Assembly (NCBI GenBank): GCA_937952995.1
Contig: CALFYB010000330.1
Coordinates: 1 to 5,247 of the forward strand
Source of the DNA: an uncultured Caulobacteraceae bacterium
GTDB lineage: Bacteria > Pseudomonadota > Alphaproteobacteria > Caulobacterales > Caulobacteraceae
Direction: 5' to 3'
Length of the DNA: 5,247 bases
Shown one piece after another: positions 1 to 5,247 of the stretch. How positions within the stretch are numbered: the first letter of the stretch is position 1; each line of letters opens with the position of its first letter. The position numbers and the translations under genes are program-made. The notes below the pieces were generated by a model. That model was given only the letters and a program-made list of their open reading frames with translations. It did not search any database and was not told the DNA's origin.

Positions 1-98
1 TGACCTGCGACCACAGGGTCCTGAACGGGACCATCGGCGCGCAGTGGCTTAATGAATTCAAGCGGTTGATCGAAGATCCTCTGATGATGCTGGTTTAA
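1..98 (+). CDS. 2-oxo acid dehydrogenase E2 (dihydrolipoamide acyltransferase), C-terminal end only
   Basis: Partial gene; its start lies left of the window. Codons run from base 3 to the TAA at 96-98, giving 31 visible residues. They match the C-terminal end of the E2 catalytic domain: a CDHR block carrying the active-site His (codon 12-14), then a GAQWL-like helix and an EDPLMMLV ending of the kind seen in bacterial and mitochondrial pyruvate dehydrogenase E2. In the family this domain moves the acyl group from lipoyl-lysine to CoA in the cytoplasmic complex. The directly following E3 gene supports the pyruvate dehydrogenase E2 (pdhC/aceF type); an E2 for branched-chain or 2-oxoglutarate dehydrogenase is less likely but cannot be excluded from 31 residues. 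The family motif HxxxDG reads HRVLNG here, with Asn (codon 24-26) for Asp. Confidence 0.87.
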   Translation, partial: TCDHRVLNGTIGAQWLNEFKRLIEDPLMMLV

Positions 99-102
99 GG
101 GG
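97..102 (+). promoter_or_regulatory. Ribosome binding site of lpdA, deciding the ATG start
   Basis: AAGGGG begins inside the TAA stop of the E2 gene and ends 7 nt before the ATG at 110. It would be only 1 nt from the in-frame GTG at 104, which is too close. This favours ATG 110 as the lpdA start and suggests that translation of lpdA is coupled to termination on the E2 gene. Confidence 0.6.
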
Positions 103-109
103 CGTGGCT

Positions 110-1510
110 ATGGATTTCGATCTCGTCGTCATCGGTGCCGGTCCCGGCGGTTATGTCGCGGCCATTCGCGCCAGCCAGCTCGGCATGAAGGTGGCCATTG
201 TCGAGCGTGAAGCGCTGGGCGGCGTCTGTCTGAACTGGGGCTGTATCCCGACCAAGGCCCTGCTCAAGTCAGGCGACCTCTATGAGACGCTCGGTCATCT
301 GGAGTCCTATGGCCTGTCGGTGACGGGCCGGTCCTATGACTTCACCAAGGTCATTGAGCGCTCGCGTGGGGTGTCCAAACAGCTCTCAGCCGGCGTCGCC
401 TTCTTGATGAAGAAGCACAAGATCGAGGTTATCGAGGGCACCGCTAAGCTGGAGAAGAGCACGCCAGCCCCCAAGATCGTTGTTGCCCTCAAGGCAGGCG
501 GTAGCCGCACGGTTCAGGCCAAACATGTGATCCTCGCCACCGGTGCCCGCGCCCGCGTCATTGAGGCTGCCGGTCTGGTGCCCGATGGCGAGCGGATCTG
601 GTCCTACCGCGAGGCCATGGTGCCCAAGGTCGCGCCAAAGCGGCTGCTGGTCATCGGGTCTGGGGCCATCGGCATTGAATTTGCCAGCTTCTATCGCTCG
701 CTCGGCTCTGAGGTCACGGTGATCGAGGCGCTGGACCGTATCTTGCCGGTCGAGGATGAAGAGGTCAGCGTCGCAGCCAAAAAGGCCTTTGAGCGCAGGG
801 GCCTCGTGTTCCGCGTCGGTGCCAAGGTGGTCAAGCTGGCCAAGACCGCCAAGGGCGTCAGCGTCGATCTGGAAGTTGGCGGCAAGGCTGAACGGCTGGA
901 GGCTGACATCGCCATCGTCGCGGTCGGCATCACCGGCAATGTCGAAAATCTTGGGCTCGAAACATTGGGCGTGAAGGTTGATCGCGGTCATGTGGTCACT
1001 GACGCCCATTCGGCCACCTCGGTTGCGGGGCTCTATGCGATTGGCGACGTGGCCGGTCCGCCTTGGCTAGCGCACAAGGCCAGCCATGAAGGCGTGCACT
1101 GCGTCGAGCATCTGGCCGGACAAAAACCTGCCAACCTGACCGCGCCCATTCCCGGCTGCACCTATGCCAATCCGCAGGTCGCGTCGGTCGGCCAGACCGA
1201 GGCTCAGGCCTTAGCGGCAGGCCATGAGGTCCGCGTCGGACGCTTTCCTTTCCGGGTCAATGGCAAGGCCATCGCGGCGGGCGAGACCGAGGGCTTCGTC
1301 AAGACCGTGTTCGATGCCAAGACCGGCGCTCTGCTCGGTGCTCATCTGATCGGCGCGGAAGTGACCGAGATGATCCAAGGCTTTGCCATCGCCATGACGC
1401 TGGAAGCGACCGAGGCCGAACTGATGGCCACCGTCTTCCCGCACCCCACAATGTCTGAAGCCATGCATGAGAGCGTGCTGGACGCCTATGGCCGGGCCCT
1501 ACACCTCTAG
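110..1510 (+). CDS. lpdA: Dihydrolipoamide dehydrogenase (E3 of the pyruvate dehydrogenase complex)
   Basis: FAD flavoprotein that reoxidises the dihydrolipoyl group of E2 and passes the electrons to NAD+; cytoplasmic. With ATG 110 it has 466 residues, the usual length. Seen in order: FAD-binding GAGPGG (9-14); the redox-active disulfide CLNWGC (Cys40, Cys45) in the hallmark GGVCLNWGCIPTK context; ATGAR (143-147); NAD-binding GSGAIG (183-188) followed by an acidic strand end (VIE, 204-206); the second FAD contact YAIGDVAG (309-316); and the C-terminal dimerisation domain with the catalytic pair His445 and Glu450 in HPTMSE. All key residues are present, so the enzyme should be active. The in-frame GTG at 104 would add two residues but is too close to the ribosome binding site. 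The gene follows the E2 gene by 11 bp, so it belongs to that operon. Its TAG stop overlaps the stop of the convergent gene. Confidence 0.97.
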   Translation: MDFDLVVIGAGPGGYVAAIRASQLGMKVAIVEREALGGVCLNWGCIPTKALLKSGDLYETLGHLESYGLSVTGRSYDFTKVIERSRGVSKQLSAGVAFLMKKHKIEVIEGTAKLEKSTPAPKIVVALKAGGSRTVQAKHVILATGARARVIEAAGLVPDGERIWSYREAMVPKVAPKRLLVIGSGAIGIEFASFYRSLGSEVTVIEALDRILPVEDEEVSVAAKKAFERRGLVFRVGAKVVKLAKTAKGVSVDLEVGGKAERLEADIAIVAVGITGNVENLGLETLGVKVDRGHVVTDAHSATSVAGLYAIGDVAGPPWLAHKASHEGVHCVEHLAGQKPANLTAPIPGCTYANPQVASVGQTEAQALAAGHEVRVGRFPFRVNGKAIAAGETEGFVKTVFDAKTGALLGAHLIGAEVTEMIQGFAIAMTLEATEAELMATVFPHPTMSEAMHESVLDAYGRALHL

Positions 1511-2115
1511 GGCTGAACGGGCGGGGGAGGGGCGTGTAGCGCAGCGGCAGGGGCCGCGCAGCCCTTGGCCTCACCAAGTCCCTTGAGATAGGCGCGCCGC
1601 ACGCCGCCAGCCGTGATCGCGGCCCTTACGGTCTTGGCATAGGCCTCAGCGCCGCTGAGCTTTCGAACCCAGCCGCGAAAGGGGATGACGCTTTCTGCTG
1701 CCCCGCGCACCGCGCTCACGGCAGTATCGCCCGCAAAGGTCGAGCCGCGCTCCAACAGGCTGGGATTGGACTTGCTGGGCGGTACATCCAGATCGGGGCC
1801 GAGAGCCAGGGTTAAGGGCGCAATGGCGGCGGCTAGGCCCGCACAGCTGCTATCGCTGGGCCACTGATAGGGGGCTGCCATGGCCTGTTCGAGGATCAGG
1901 GGGATCTTATCCTTGGTCAGGTTCAAGTCTTCGAGCGGGGCCTTGACCGCCTGACCCATCCGGTCAGACACCGCAGGCTTGGTCTCAGGGGCCGCAGGTG
2001 CCGCCCGCGCTGCAGGGTCAGAGGGCGGACTTTGCGCGACGGCGACCGATGCCGAGGCGTTTACCGCCATAAGGCTCAGGGCAAAAACCACAGCGAGGCG
2101 CGATGATGGGTCCAT
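1507..2115 (-). CDS. Uncharacterised exported protein, 202 residues
   Basis: I do not recognise a named family. The N-terminus is a good Sec signal peptide: MDPSSR, a hydrophobic core at about 7-20, and a likely signal peptidase I site AVA|Q after residue 27. The mature protein should be periplasmic or secreted; there is no lipobox Cys. Residues 28-50 are Pro/Ala-rich and probably a disordered linker. The folded part spans roughly 55-190 and has just two cysteines (Cys91 and Cys186), which could form a disulfide outside the cytoplasm. It includes a basic, helix-prone block (about 145-185) with GWVRKLSGAEAYAKTVRAA and RRAYLKGL. The tail is APPPPVQP. The signal peptide and the coherent GC-rich coding pattern support a real gene. 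I see no strong Shine-Dalgarno before the ATG; the only other nearby upstream ATG (2122-2120) is out of frame. It converges on lpdA and ends in the same CTAG. Confidence 0.8.
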   Translation of the reverse strand: MDPSSRLAVVFALSLMAVNASASVAVAQSPPSDPAARAAPAAPETKPAVSDRMGQAVKAPLEDLNLTKDKIPLILEQAMAAPYQWPSDSSCAGLAAAIAPLTLALGPDLDVPPSKSNPSLLERGSTFAGDTAVSAVRGAAESVIPFRGWVRKLSGAEAYAKTVRAAITAGGVRRAYLKGLGEAKGCAAPAAALHAPPPPVQP

Positions 2116-2164
2116 GGGTCATATGTAAGCGCAAAACAAATAGATGCTAGCCCACGCTTCTAGC

Positions 2165-2193
2165 TTGCGGCCATTGCCCGCTCCGCCTATGTT
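2165..2193 (+). promoter_or_regulatory. Possible promoter of the tRNA-Lys gene
   Basis: TTGCGG (2165-2170) and TATGTT (2188-2193) are separated by 17 bp, the ideal sigma-70 spacing, and would start transcription around 2200, about 40 nt before the tRNA. The match to consensus is partial (3/6 and 4/6). A competing -10 candidate is GCTAGACC at 2217-2224, which resembles the Caulobacter-type -10 (GCTANAWC) and would give a shorter leader, but its best -35-like sequence, TTCACGG at 2203-2209, is only 7 bp away. Which of the two is used is undecided. Confidence 0.3.
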
Positions 2194-2240
2194 CCGCGCC
2201 GCTTCACGGGGCATCGGCTAGACCGAGTCACCCGCACGGC

Positions 2241-2315
2241 GGGCCGGTAGCTCAGCGGTAGAGCATTCGACTTTTAATCGAATGGTCGAGGGTTCGATCC
2301 CCTCCCGGCCTACCA
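2241..2315 (+). tRNA. tRNA-Lys, anticodon UUU
   Basis: The full cloverleaf can be folded by hand. Acceptor 2241-2247 pairs with 2305-2311; T8 and A9 follow; the D stem GCTC/GAGC (2250-2253 with 2261-2264) encloses a 7-nt loop containing the conserved GG; the anticodon stem TTCGA/TCGAA (2266-2270 with 2278-2282) encloses loop CTTTTAA with anticodon TTT at 2273-2275; the variable loop is TGGTC; the T stem GAGGG/CCCTC (2288-2292 with 2300-2304) encloses loop TTCGATC. The discriminator is A2312 and CCA is encoded at 2313-2315. The total length is 75 nt. The UUU anticodon reads AAA and AAG. The only irregularity is a G-U wobble at the first acceptor pair (G2241 with T2311). No clear intrinsic terminator follows. 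Confidence 0.97.
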
Positions 2316-2395
2316 ATTTTCTAGCATCACGCAAGCAGGACTGACCTAATCCCGGTCGCTCCCGTTTTTCTCACGCCGCCCTTAGTTTTTGGTCA

Positions 2396-2425
2396 TTGCT
2401 GCGCTGGCGGTCGGGGTCCTATAGG
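2396..2425 (+). promoter_or_regulatory. Possible promoter of the cysTWA operon
   Basis: TTGCTG (2396-2401) and TATAGG (2420-2425) are separated by 18 bp and would start transcription near 2432. The TATAGG lies inside the 8-bp palindrome CCTATAGG (2418-2425). The match to the sigma-70 consensus is partial (3/6 and 4/6). It is the best candidate seen between the tRNA and cysT; read-through from the tRNA promoter is the alternative. I could not identify a sulfur-responsive operator. Confidence 0.28.
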
Positions 2426-2430
2426 CACGG

Positions 2431-2446
2431 TGGCCCTGAGGGGCTA
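2431..2446 (+). other. Small hairpin in the cysT leader
   Basis: TGGCCC and GGGCTA can pair around a TGAG loop (four G-C pairs, one G-T and one closing T-A). It lies between the putative promoter and cysT. Its loop and 3' arm contain the purine-rich GAGGGG (2438-2443), the only good Shine-Dalgarno-like sequence before cysT. It is followed by GGTTTT, but the stem is too short and the T-run too weak to call a terminator with confidence. Confidence 0.3.
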
Positions 2447-2480
2447 GGTTTTGATCAGTGTTAGGCCAGACCCCGGACCC

Positions 2481-3362
2481 ATGTCTTCAACGACCCACAC
2501 ATCCTCTGGGCAAGACCGACGGCTGCGCGGGGCGCTGCCCCTCTTTCGGCGGCGGTCGGCCATATCGGGCTTTGGGCTGTCCTTGGGTTTGACGGTCAGC
2601 CTGTTGTCGCTGATTGTGCTGATCCCCCTGTCGGCGGTGATCTTGAAGGCGTCGGGGCAGAGTTTTTCCGGGTTCCTAGAGGCAGGCTTTTCGCCTCGGG
2701 CCTTGGGGGCTTACCGGCTGTCCTTTGGCGCGGCTCTTGTGGCGGCAGCGGTCAATGCGGTGTTCGGGGTTCTGACGGCTTGGGCCTTGGTGCGTTATGA
2801 GTTTCCCGGCAAGTCCATCGTCAATGCGCTGGTCGATCTTCCCTTTGCCCTGCCCACAGCGGTGGCGGGTATCGCGCTTGCGGCGCTTTACGCACCTAAT
2901 GGCTGGGTCGGTCAGTATCTGGAAGCGATGGGGATCAAAGCGGCCTACAGCCCTCTGGGCGTGGTCATCGCGCTGACCTTCATTGGCCTGCCGTTTGTGG
3001 TGCGCTCGATTGAGCCGGTGCTGCGCGACCTGTCGGCCGATGTCGAGGAGGCGGCCGCCAGCCTCGGGGCGGGGCGGCTGTCGATTATTGGCCGGGTGAT
3101 CCTGCCCGCCTTGGGGCCCGCTTGGCTGACTGGCTTTGCCCTGTCGTTCGCGCGCGGGGTCGGGGAATATGGCTCGGTGATCTTCATTGCCGGAAACATG
3201 CCGTTCAAGTCCGAGATCGCGCCCCTGTTGATCGTCATCCAGTTGGAACAGTTCAACTATCAGGCCGCAGCGACCATCGCCGTGGTGATGTTGTCCGCCT
3301 CCTTTGCCATGTTGCTCGTCATCAACGCCATTCAGGCCTGGGCCCGGAAGCGATCCGCATGA
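2481..3362 (+). CDS. cysT: Sulfate/thiosulfate ABC importer permease CysT
   Basis: Inner-membrane permease; in the family CysT (also named CysU) pairs with CysW to form the channel that takes sulfate or thiosulfate from a periplasmic binding protein. From ATG 2481 it has 293 residues. It shows about six hydrophobic segments (near 34-56, 81-104, 119-138, 157-175, 211-238 and 262-286), the family block LPFALPTAVAG (120-130), an EAA loop (E190-A191-A192, G196, then ILP at 207-209) that contacts the ATPase, and RGVGEYGSVIFIAGN (225-239), all very close to enterobacterial CysT. The N-terminus carries about 20 more residues than the E. coli protein, ending in a basic RRR that fits the positive-inside rule. 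The start is uncertain: an in-frame TTG at 2451 has a well-spaced GAGGGG (7 nt), while ATG 2481 has only a weak GGA nearby. I chose the ATG because the extra ten codons look non-coding and lengthen an already long N-terminus. It is the first gene of the operon and overlaps cysW by 4 bp. Confidence 0.94.
   Translation: MSSTTHTSSGQDRRLRGALPLFRRRSAISGFGLSLGLTVSLLSLIVLIPLSAVILKASGQSFSGFLEAGFSPRALGAYRLSFGAALVAAAVNAVFGVLTAWALVRYEFPGKSIVNALVDLPFALPTAVAGIALAALYAPNGWVGQYLEAMGIKAAYSPLGVVIALTFIGLPFVVRSIEPVLRDLSADVEEAAASLGAGRLSIIGRVILPALGPAWLTGFALSFARGVGEYGSVIFIAGNMPFKSEIAPLLIVIQLEQFNYQAAATIAVVMLSASFAMLLVINAIQAWARKRSA
3346..3350 (+). promoter_or_regulatory. Ribosome binding site of cysW, inside cysT
   Basis: GGAAG ends 8 nt before the ATG at 3359 and lies within the last codons of cysT. 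Together with the ATGA overlap it decides the cysW start; the open frame upstream of 3359 is only a shadow of cysT. Confidence 0.5.
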
Positions 3363-4198
3363 CCCCTCGCTCGTCCACAGAGGACCCCCTATGGGTCAAG
3401 GTGCTGGTCCTCAGTCTGGTAGCCGCCTTTTTGGGTCTGGTTCTGGTCCTGCCTTTGGTCTCGGTCTTTGCTGAGGCCTTGCGGCAGGGGATGGGTCCAG
3501 CGCTGGCCGCGATCAGCACGCCGGACGCCATAGCGTCGATCAAGCTGACCTTGCTGACGGCGGCGGTGGCGGTTCCGTTCAATATCGTCTTTGGCGTGGC
3601 GGCGGCCTGGGCTGTGGCCAAGCATGAGTTCTGGGGCAAGAGCCTGCTGATCAGCCTGATCGACGTGCCGTTCTCGGTGTCGCCAGTGGTCGCGGGCCTG
3701 ATCTATGTGCTGATCTTTGGCTCACACGGCTGGTTTGGCTCGTGGCTGATCGATCATGACATCAAGATCATCTTTGCCGTGCCGGGGATCATGCTGGCCA
3801 CCCTGTTCGTGACCTTCCCGTTTGTTGCGCGCGAGCTTATCCCGCTGATGCAAGAGCAGGGCGTGGACGAGGAAGAGGCGGCAGCCTCGATGGGCGCGGG
3901 CGGCTGGATCACCCTTTGGCGGGTGACGACGCCCAATATCCGCTGGGGCCTGCTCTATGGCGTATTGCTGTGTAATGCTCGGGCTATGGGCGAGTTTGGT
4001 GCCGTGTCGGTCGTGTCCGGCCATATTCGCGGCCTGACCAACACCATGCCGTTGCATGTTGAAATTCTCTACAATGAGTACGATTTCGTCGGTGCCTTTT
4101 CGGTGGCTGCGCTTTTGTGCCTGTTGTCCATCCTAACTCTGGTCCTCAAGGGCCTCTTGGAAATGTTGCAGCCTCAGGTTCGTCGCGCCGGGCACTAG
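3359..4198 (+). CDS. cysW: Sulfate/thiosulfate ABC importer permease CysW
   Basis: Second inner-membrane permease of the importer, partner of CysT. It has 279 residues, slightly shorter than E. coli CysW because the N- and C-termini are shorter. Hydrophobic segments lie near 12-38, 62-86, 98-119, 137-158, 195-220 and 242-268. CysW-specific blocks are plain: DVPFSVSPVVAGLIYVL (102-118), FVTFPFVARELIPLM (150-164), an EAA loop (E173-A174-A175, G179, then TTPNIRWGLLYG ending at 201), and NARAMGEFGAVSVVSGHIRG (206-225). The EAA loop docks on CysA. The start ATG 3359 overlaps the cysT stop (ATGA), which implies translational coupling and equal amounts of the two permeases. Molybdate ModB-type permeases are related, but the CysW blocks and the cysT-cysW-cysA order argue against that. 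Confidence 0.96.
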   Translation: MTPRSSTEDPLWVKVLVLSLVAAFLGLVLVLPLVSVFAEALRQGMGPALAAISTPDAIASIKLTLLTAAVAVPFNIVFGVAAAWAVAKHEFWGKSLLISLIDVPFSVSPVVAGLIYVLIFGSHGWFGSWLIDHDIKIIFAVPGIMLATLFVTFPFVARELIPLMQEQGVDEEEAAASMGAGGWITLWRVTTPNIRWGLLYGVLLCNARAMGEFGAVSVVSGHIRGLTNTMPLHVEILYNEYDFVGAFSVAALLCLLSILTLVLKGLLEMLQPQVRRAGH

Positions 4199-4238
4199 CC
4201 GGACGAAGCCTTGGGCGGTTGCGGAGACCACCGACCTC

Positions 4239-5247
4239 ATGACCATCTCCATCCGATCGGTTGAAAAGCAGTTCGCACGCTATCCAGCGCTGCGCGGCGT
4301 CAGCCTAGAGGTCCAGCCGGGCGAGCTGTTGGCGCTTTTGGGGCCGTCTGGCTCGGGCAAGACCACCTTGCTGCGCATCATTGCCGGGCTGGAATTTCCA
4401 GAGGCCGGGCAGGTGGCCTTTGACGATCAAGATGTGACCTTCGCCAGCGCCGCCGCCCGCAAGGTCGGCTTTGTGTTCCAGCAATATGCCCTGTTCCGGC
4501 ACATGACCGTGGCCAAGAACATCGCCTTTGGTCTGGATGTGCGTAAGGCCAAAGACCGGCCTGCGCGCGCCGAGATCAACCGCCGGGTCGAGGAATTGCT
4601 GGGTTTGGTCGAGCTCAGCGGCCTTGGCGCACGCTATCCGGCCCAGCTGTCCGGCGGCCAGCGCCAGCGCGTCGCGCTCGCACGGGCCTTGGCGGTATCG
4701 CCGCAGGTTCTGTTGCTGGACGAGCCGTTCGGGGCCTTGGACGCCACGGTGCGTAAAAGCCTGCGCAAGGAGCTTCGGCGCATTCATAACGCCACCGGCG
4801 TGACCACCATCTTTGTCACCCACGATCAGGAGGAGGCCCTAGATCTGGCCGACCGGGTCGCGATCCTCAACAACGGTATCATCGAGCAGGTGGGCACGCC
4901 GCAAGAGGTCTATGAGCAACCGGCCTCGGCCTTTGTCTGCAGCTTTGTTGGTGAAACCAACCGGTTTGACGGCGCGGTCAGCGGCGGACGCTTTGTCTGC
5001 GGTTCGGTTAGCCTTGCCGTCGATTGCGCAGATGGGCCCAAGACGGCCTTCGTGCGTCCCCATGATTTGGTCTTGGCATCCGACGGGTTCCAAGCGCGGG
5101 TGGAGCGGGTGACGGCGCAAGGTCCGGTGATCCAGATCGAGGCCCTGACCCCTAGCGATCAACGCGTCGAGATCAGCCTTGCGCGGCAGGAGGCGGGATC
5201 GATAGCGGTCGGCCAAGAGCTGCGATTAGCCGCCCGAAAGGTTCACC
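4239..5247 (+). CDS. cysA: Sulfate/thiosulfate ABC importer ATPase CysA (3' end outside window)
   Basis: ATP-binding subunit that drives CysTW from the cytoplasmic side. 336 residues are visible before the right edge with no stop; by comparison with E. coli CysA (365 residues) only a short C-terminal piece is missing. Seen: Walker A GPSGSGKT (35-42), Q-loop Gln81 in VGFVFQQYALFRHMTV (the RHMTV stretch is typical of CysA), ABC signature LSGGQ (137-141), Walker B LLLDEP (158-163), D-loop GALD (165-168), and switch His195 in VTHDQEEA. From about 240 a regulatory TOBE-like domain begins (GETNRFDGAV, then FVRPHDLVL at 271-279), as in the sulfate/molybdate ATPase group. The ATPase active site is complete. 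The start ATG 4239 gives the normal N-terminus; no in-frame start lies between it and cysW. A GGAG at 4223-4226 is 12 nt away, rather far. It follows cysW by 40 bp, so it is probably in the same transcript. Cysteines at 234, 254 and 263 lie in the C-terminal part. Confidence 0.95.
   Translation, partial: MTISIRSVEKQFARYPALRGVSLEVQPGELLALLGPSGSGKTTLLRIIAGLEFPEAGQVAFDDQDVTFASAAARKVGFVFQQYALFRHMTVAKNIAFGLDVRKAKDRPARAEINRRVEELLGLVELSGLGARYPAQLSGGQRQRVALARALAVSPQVLLLDEPFGALDATVRKSLRKELRRIHNATGVTTIFVTHDQEEALDLADRVAILNNGIIEQVGTPQEVYEQPASAFVCSFVGETNRFDGAVSGGRFVCGSVSLAVDCADGPKTAFVRPHDLVLASDGFQARVERVTAQGPVIQIEALTPSDQRVEISLARQEAGSIAVGQELRLAARKVH

Noticed and set aside
386..1009. A 207-codon open frame on the minus strand, antisense to lpdA.
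   Set aside because: It lies wholly inside lpdA, has no ribosome binding site or recognisable domain, and is the usual antisense shadow of a GC-rich gene.
2353..2369. Possible terminator after the tRNA: CGG and CCG followed by five T.
   Set aside because: The stem has only three base pairs, too weak for an intrinsic terminator.
2241..2480. tRNA 3' end as an attachment site for an integrated element.
   Set aside because: No integrase gene and no second copy of the tRNA 3' end are seen in the window, and the downstream genes are ordinary transporter genes.
3122..3358. A 79-codon upstream extension of the cysW frame.
   Set aside because: It is an out-of-frame reading of cysT. CysW homology, the GGAAG site and the ATGA overlap all place the start at 3359.
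4528..4803. Open frames on both strands within 4305-5216, overlapping cysA.
   Set aside because: They overlap the strongly supported cysA frame, whose Walker A, signature, Walker B and switch motifs are intact, and they show no motif of their own.
4931..5000. Direct repeat of the 10-mer ctttgtctgc, at 4931-4940 and 4991-5000, exactly 60 bp apart in cysA.
   Set aside because: Both copies encode FVC in the same frame within a normal CysA C-terminal region. The flanks do not extend the repeat, so it is most likely chance.

Overview
The window looks like ordinary chromosomal DNA from an alphaproteobacterium, most likely of the Caulobacterales type. This is inferred from the GC-rich coding style, a pyruvate dehydrogenase E2-to-E3 gene order typical of the group, and protein signatures; no search was run. 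No phage, insertion sequence, CRISPR array or defence gene is visible.

Left part, plus strand: the window opens in the last 31 codons of a 2-oxo acid dehydrogenase E2 acyltransferase. Eleven bases later comes a complete dihydrolipoamide dehydrogenase gene (lpdA, E3). The two are almost certainly the end of a pyruvate dehydrogenase operon, in which E3 reoxidises the lipoyl group that E2 uses. The visible E2 active-site motif has Asn where the family normally has Asp.

Middle part: a gene on the minus strand encodes an uncharacterised 202-residue protein with a signal peptide. It converges on lpdA, and the stop codons of both genes lie in a single palindromic CTAG, so there is no space for an intergenic terminator. 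About 125 bp upstream of its start, on the plus strand, is a complete tRNA-Lys(UUU) gene with its CCA encoded.

Right part, plus strand: a sulfate/thiosulfate ABC importer operon, cysT-cysW-cysA. CysT and CysW are the paired permeases, each with an EAA loop that contacts the ATPase. CysA is the ATPase and runs off the right edge. cysT and cysW overlap by 4 bp (ATGA) and cysA follows after 40 bp, which implies co-transcription. No periplasmic binding protein (Sbp or CysP) lies upstream of cysT in the window, so the substrate (sulfate, thiosulfate or both) cannot be read from this sequence.

I did not find a convincing new biological system. The points most worth a second look are the Asp-to-Asn change in E2, the shared CTAG stop, the unknown secreted protein, and the start and leader region of cysT.
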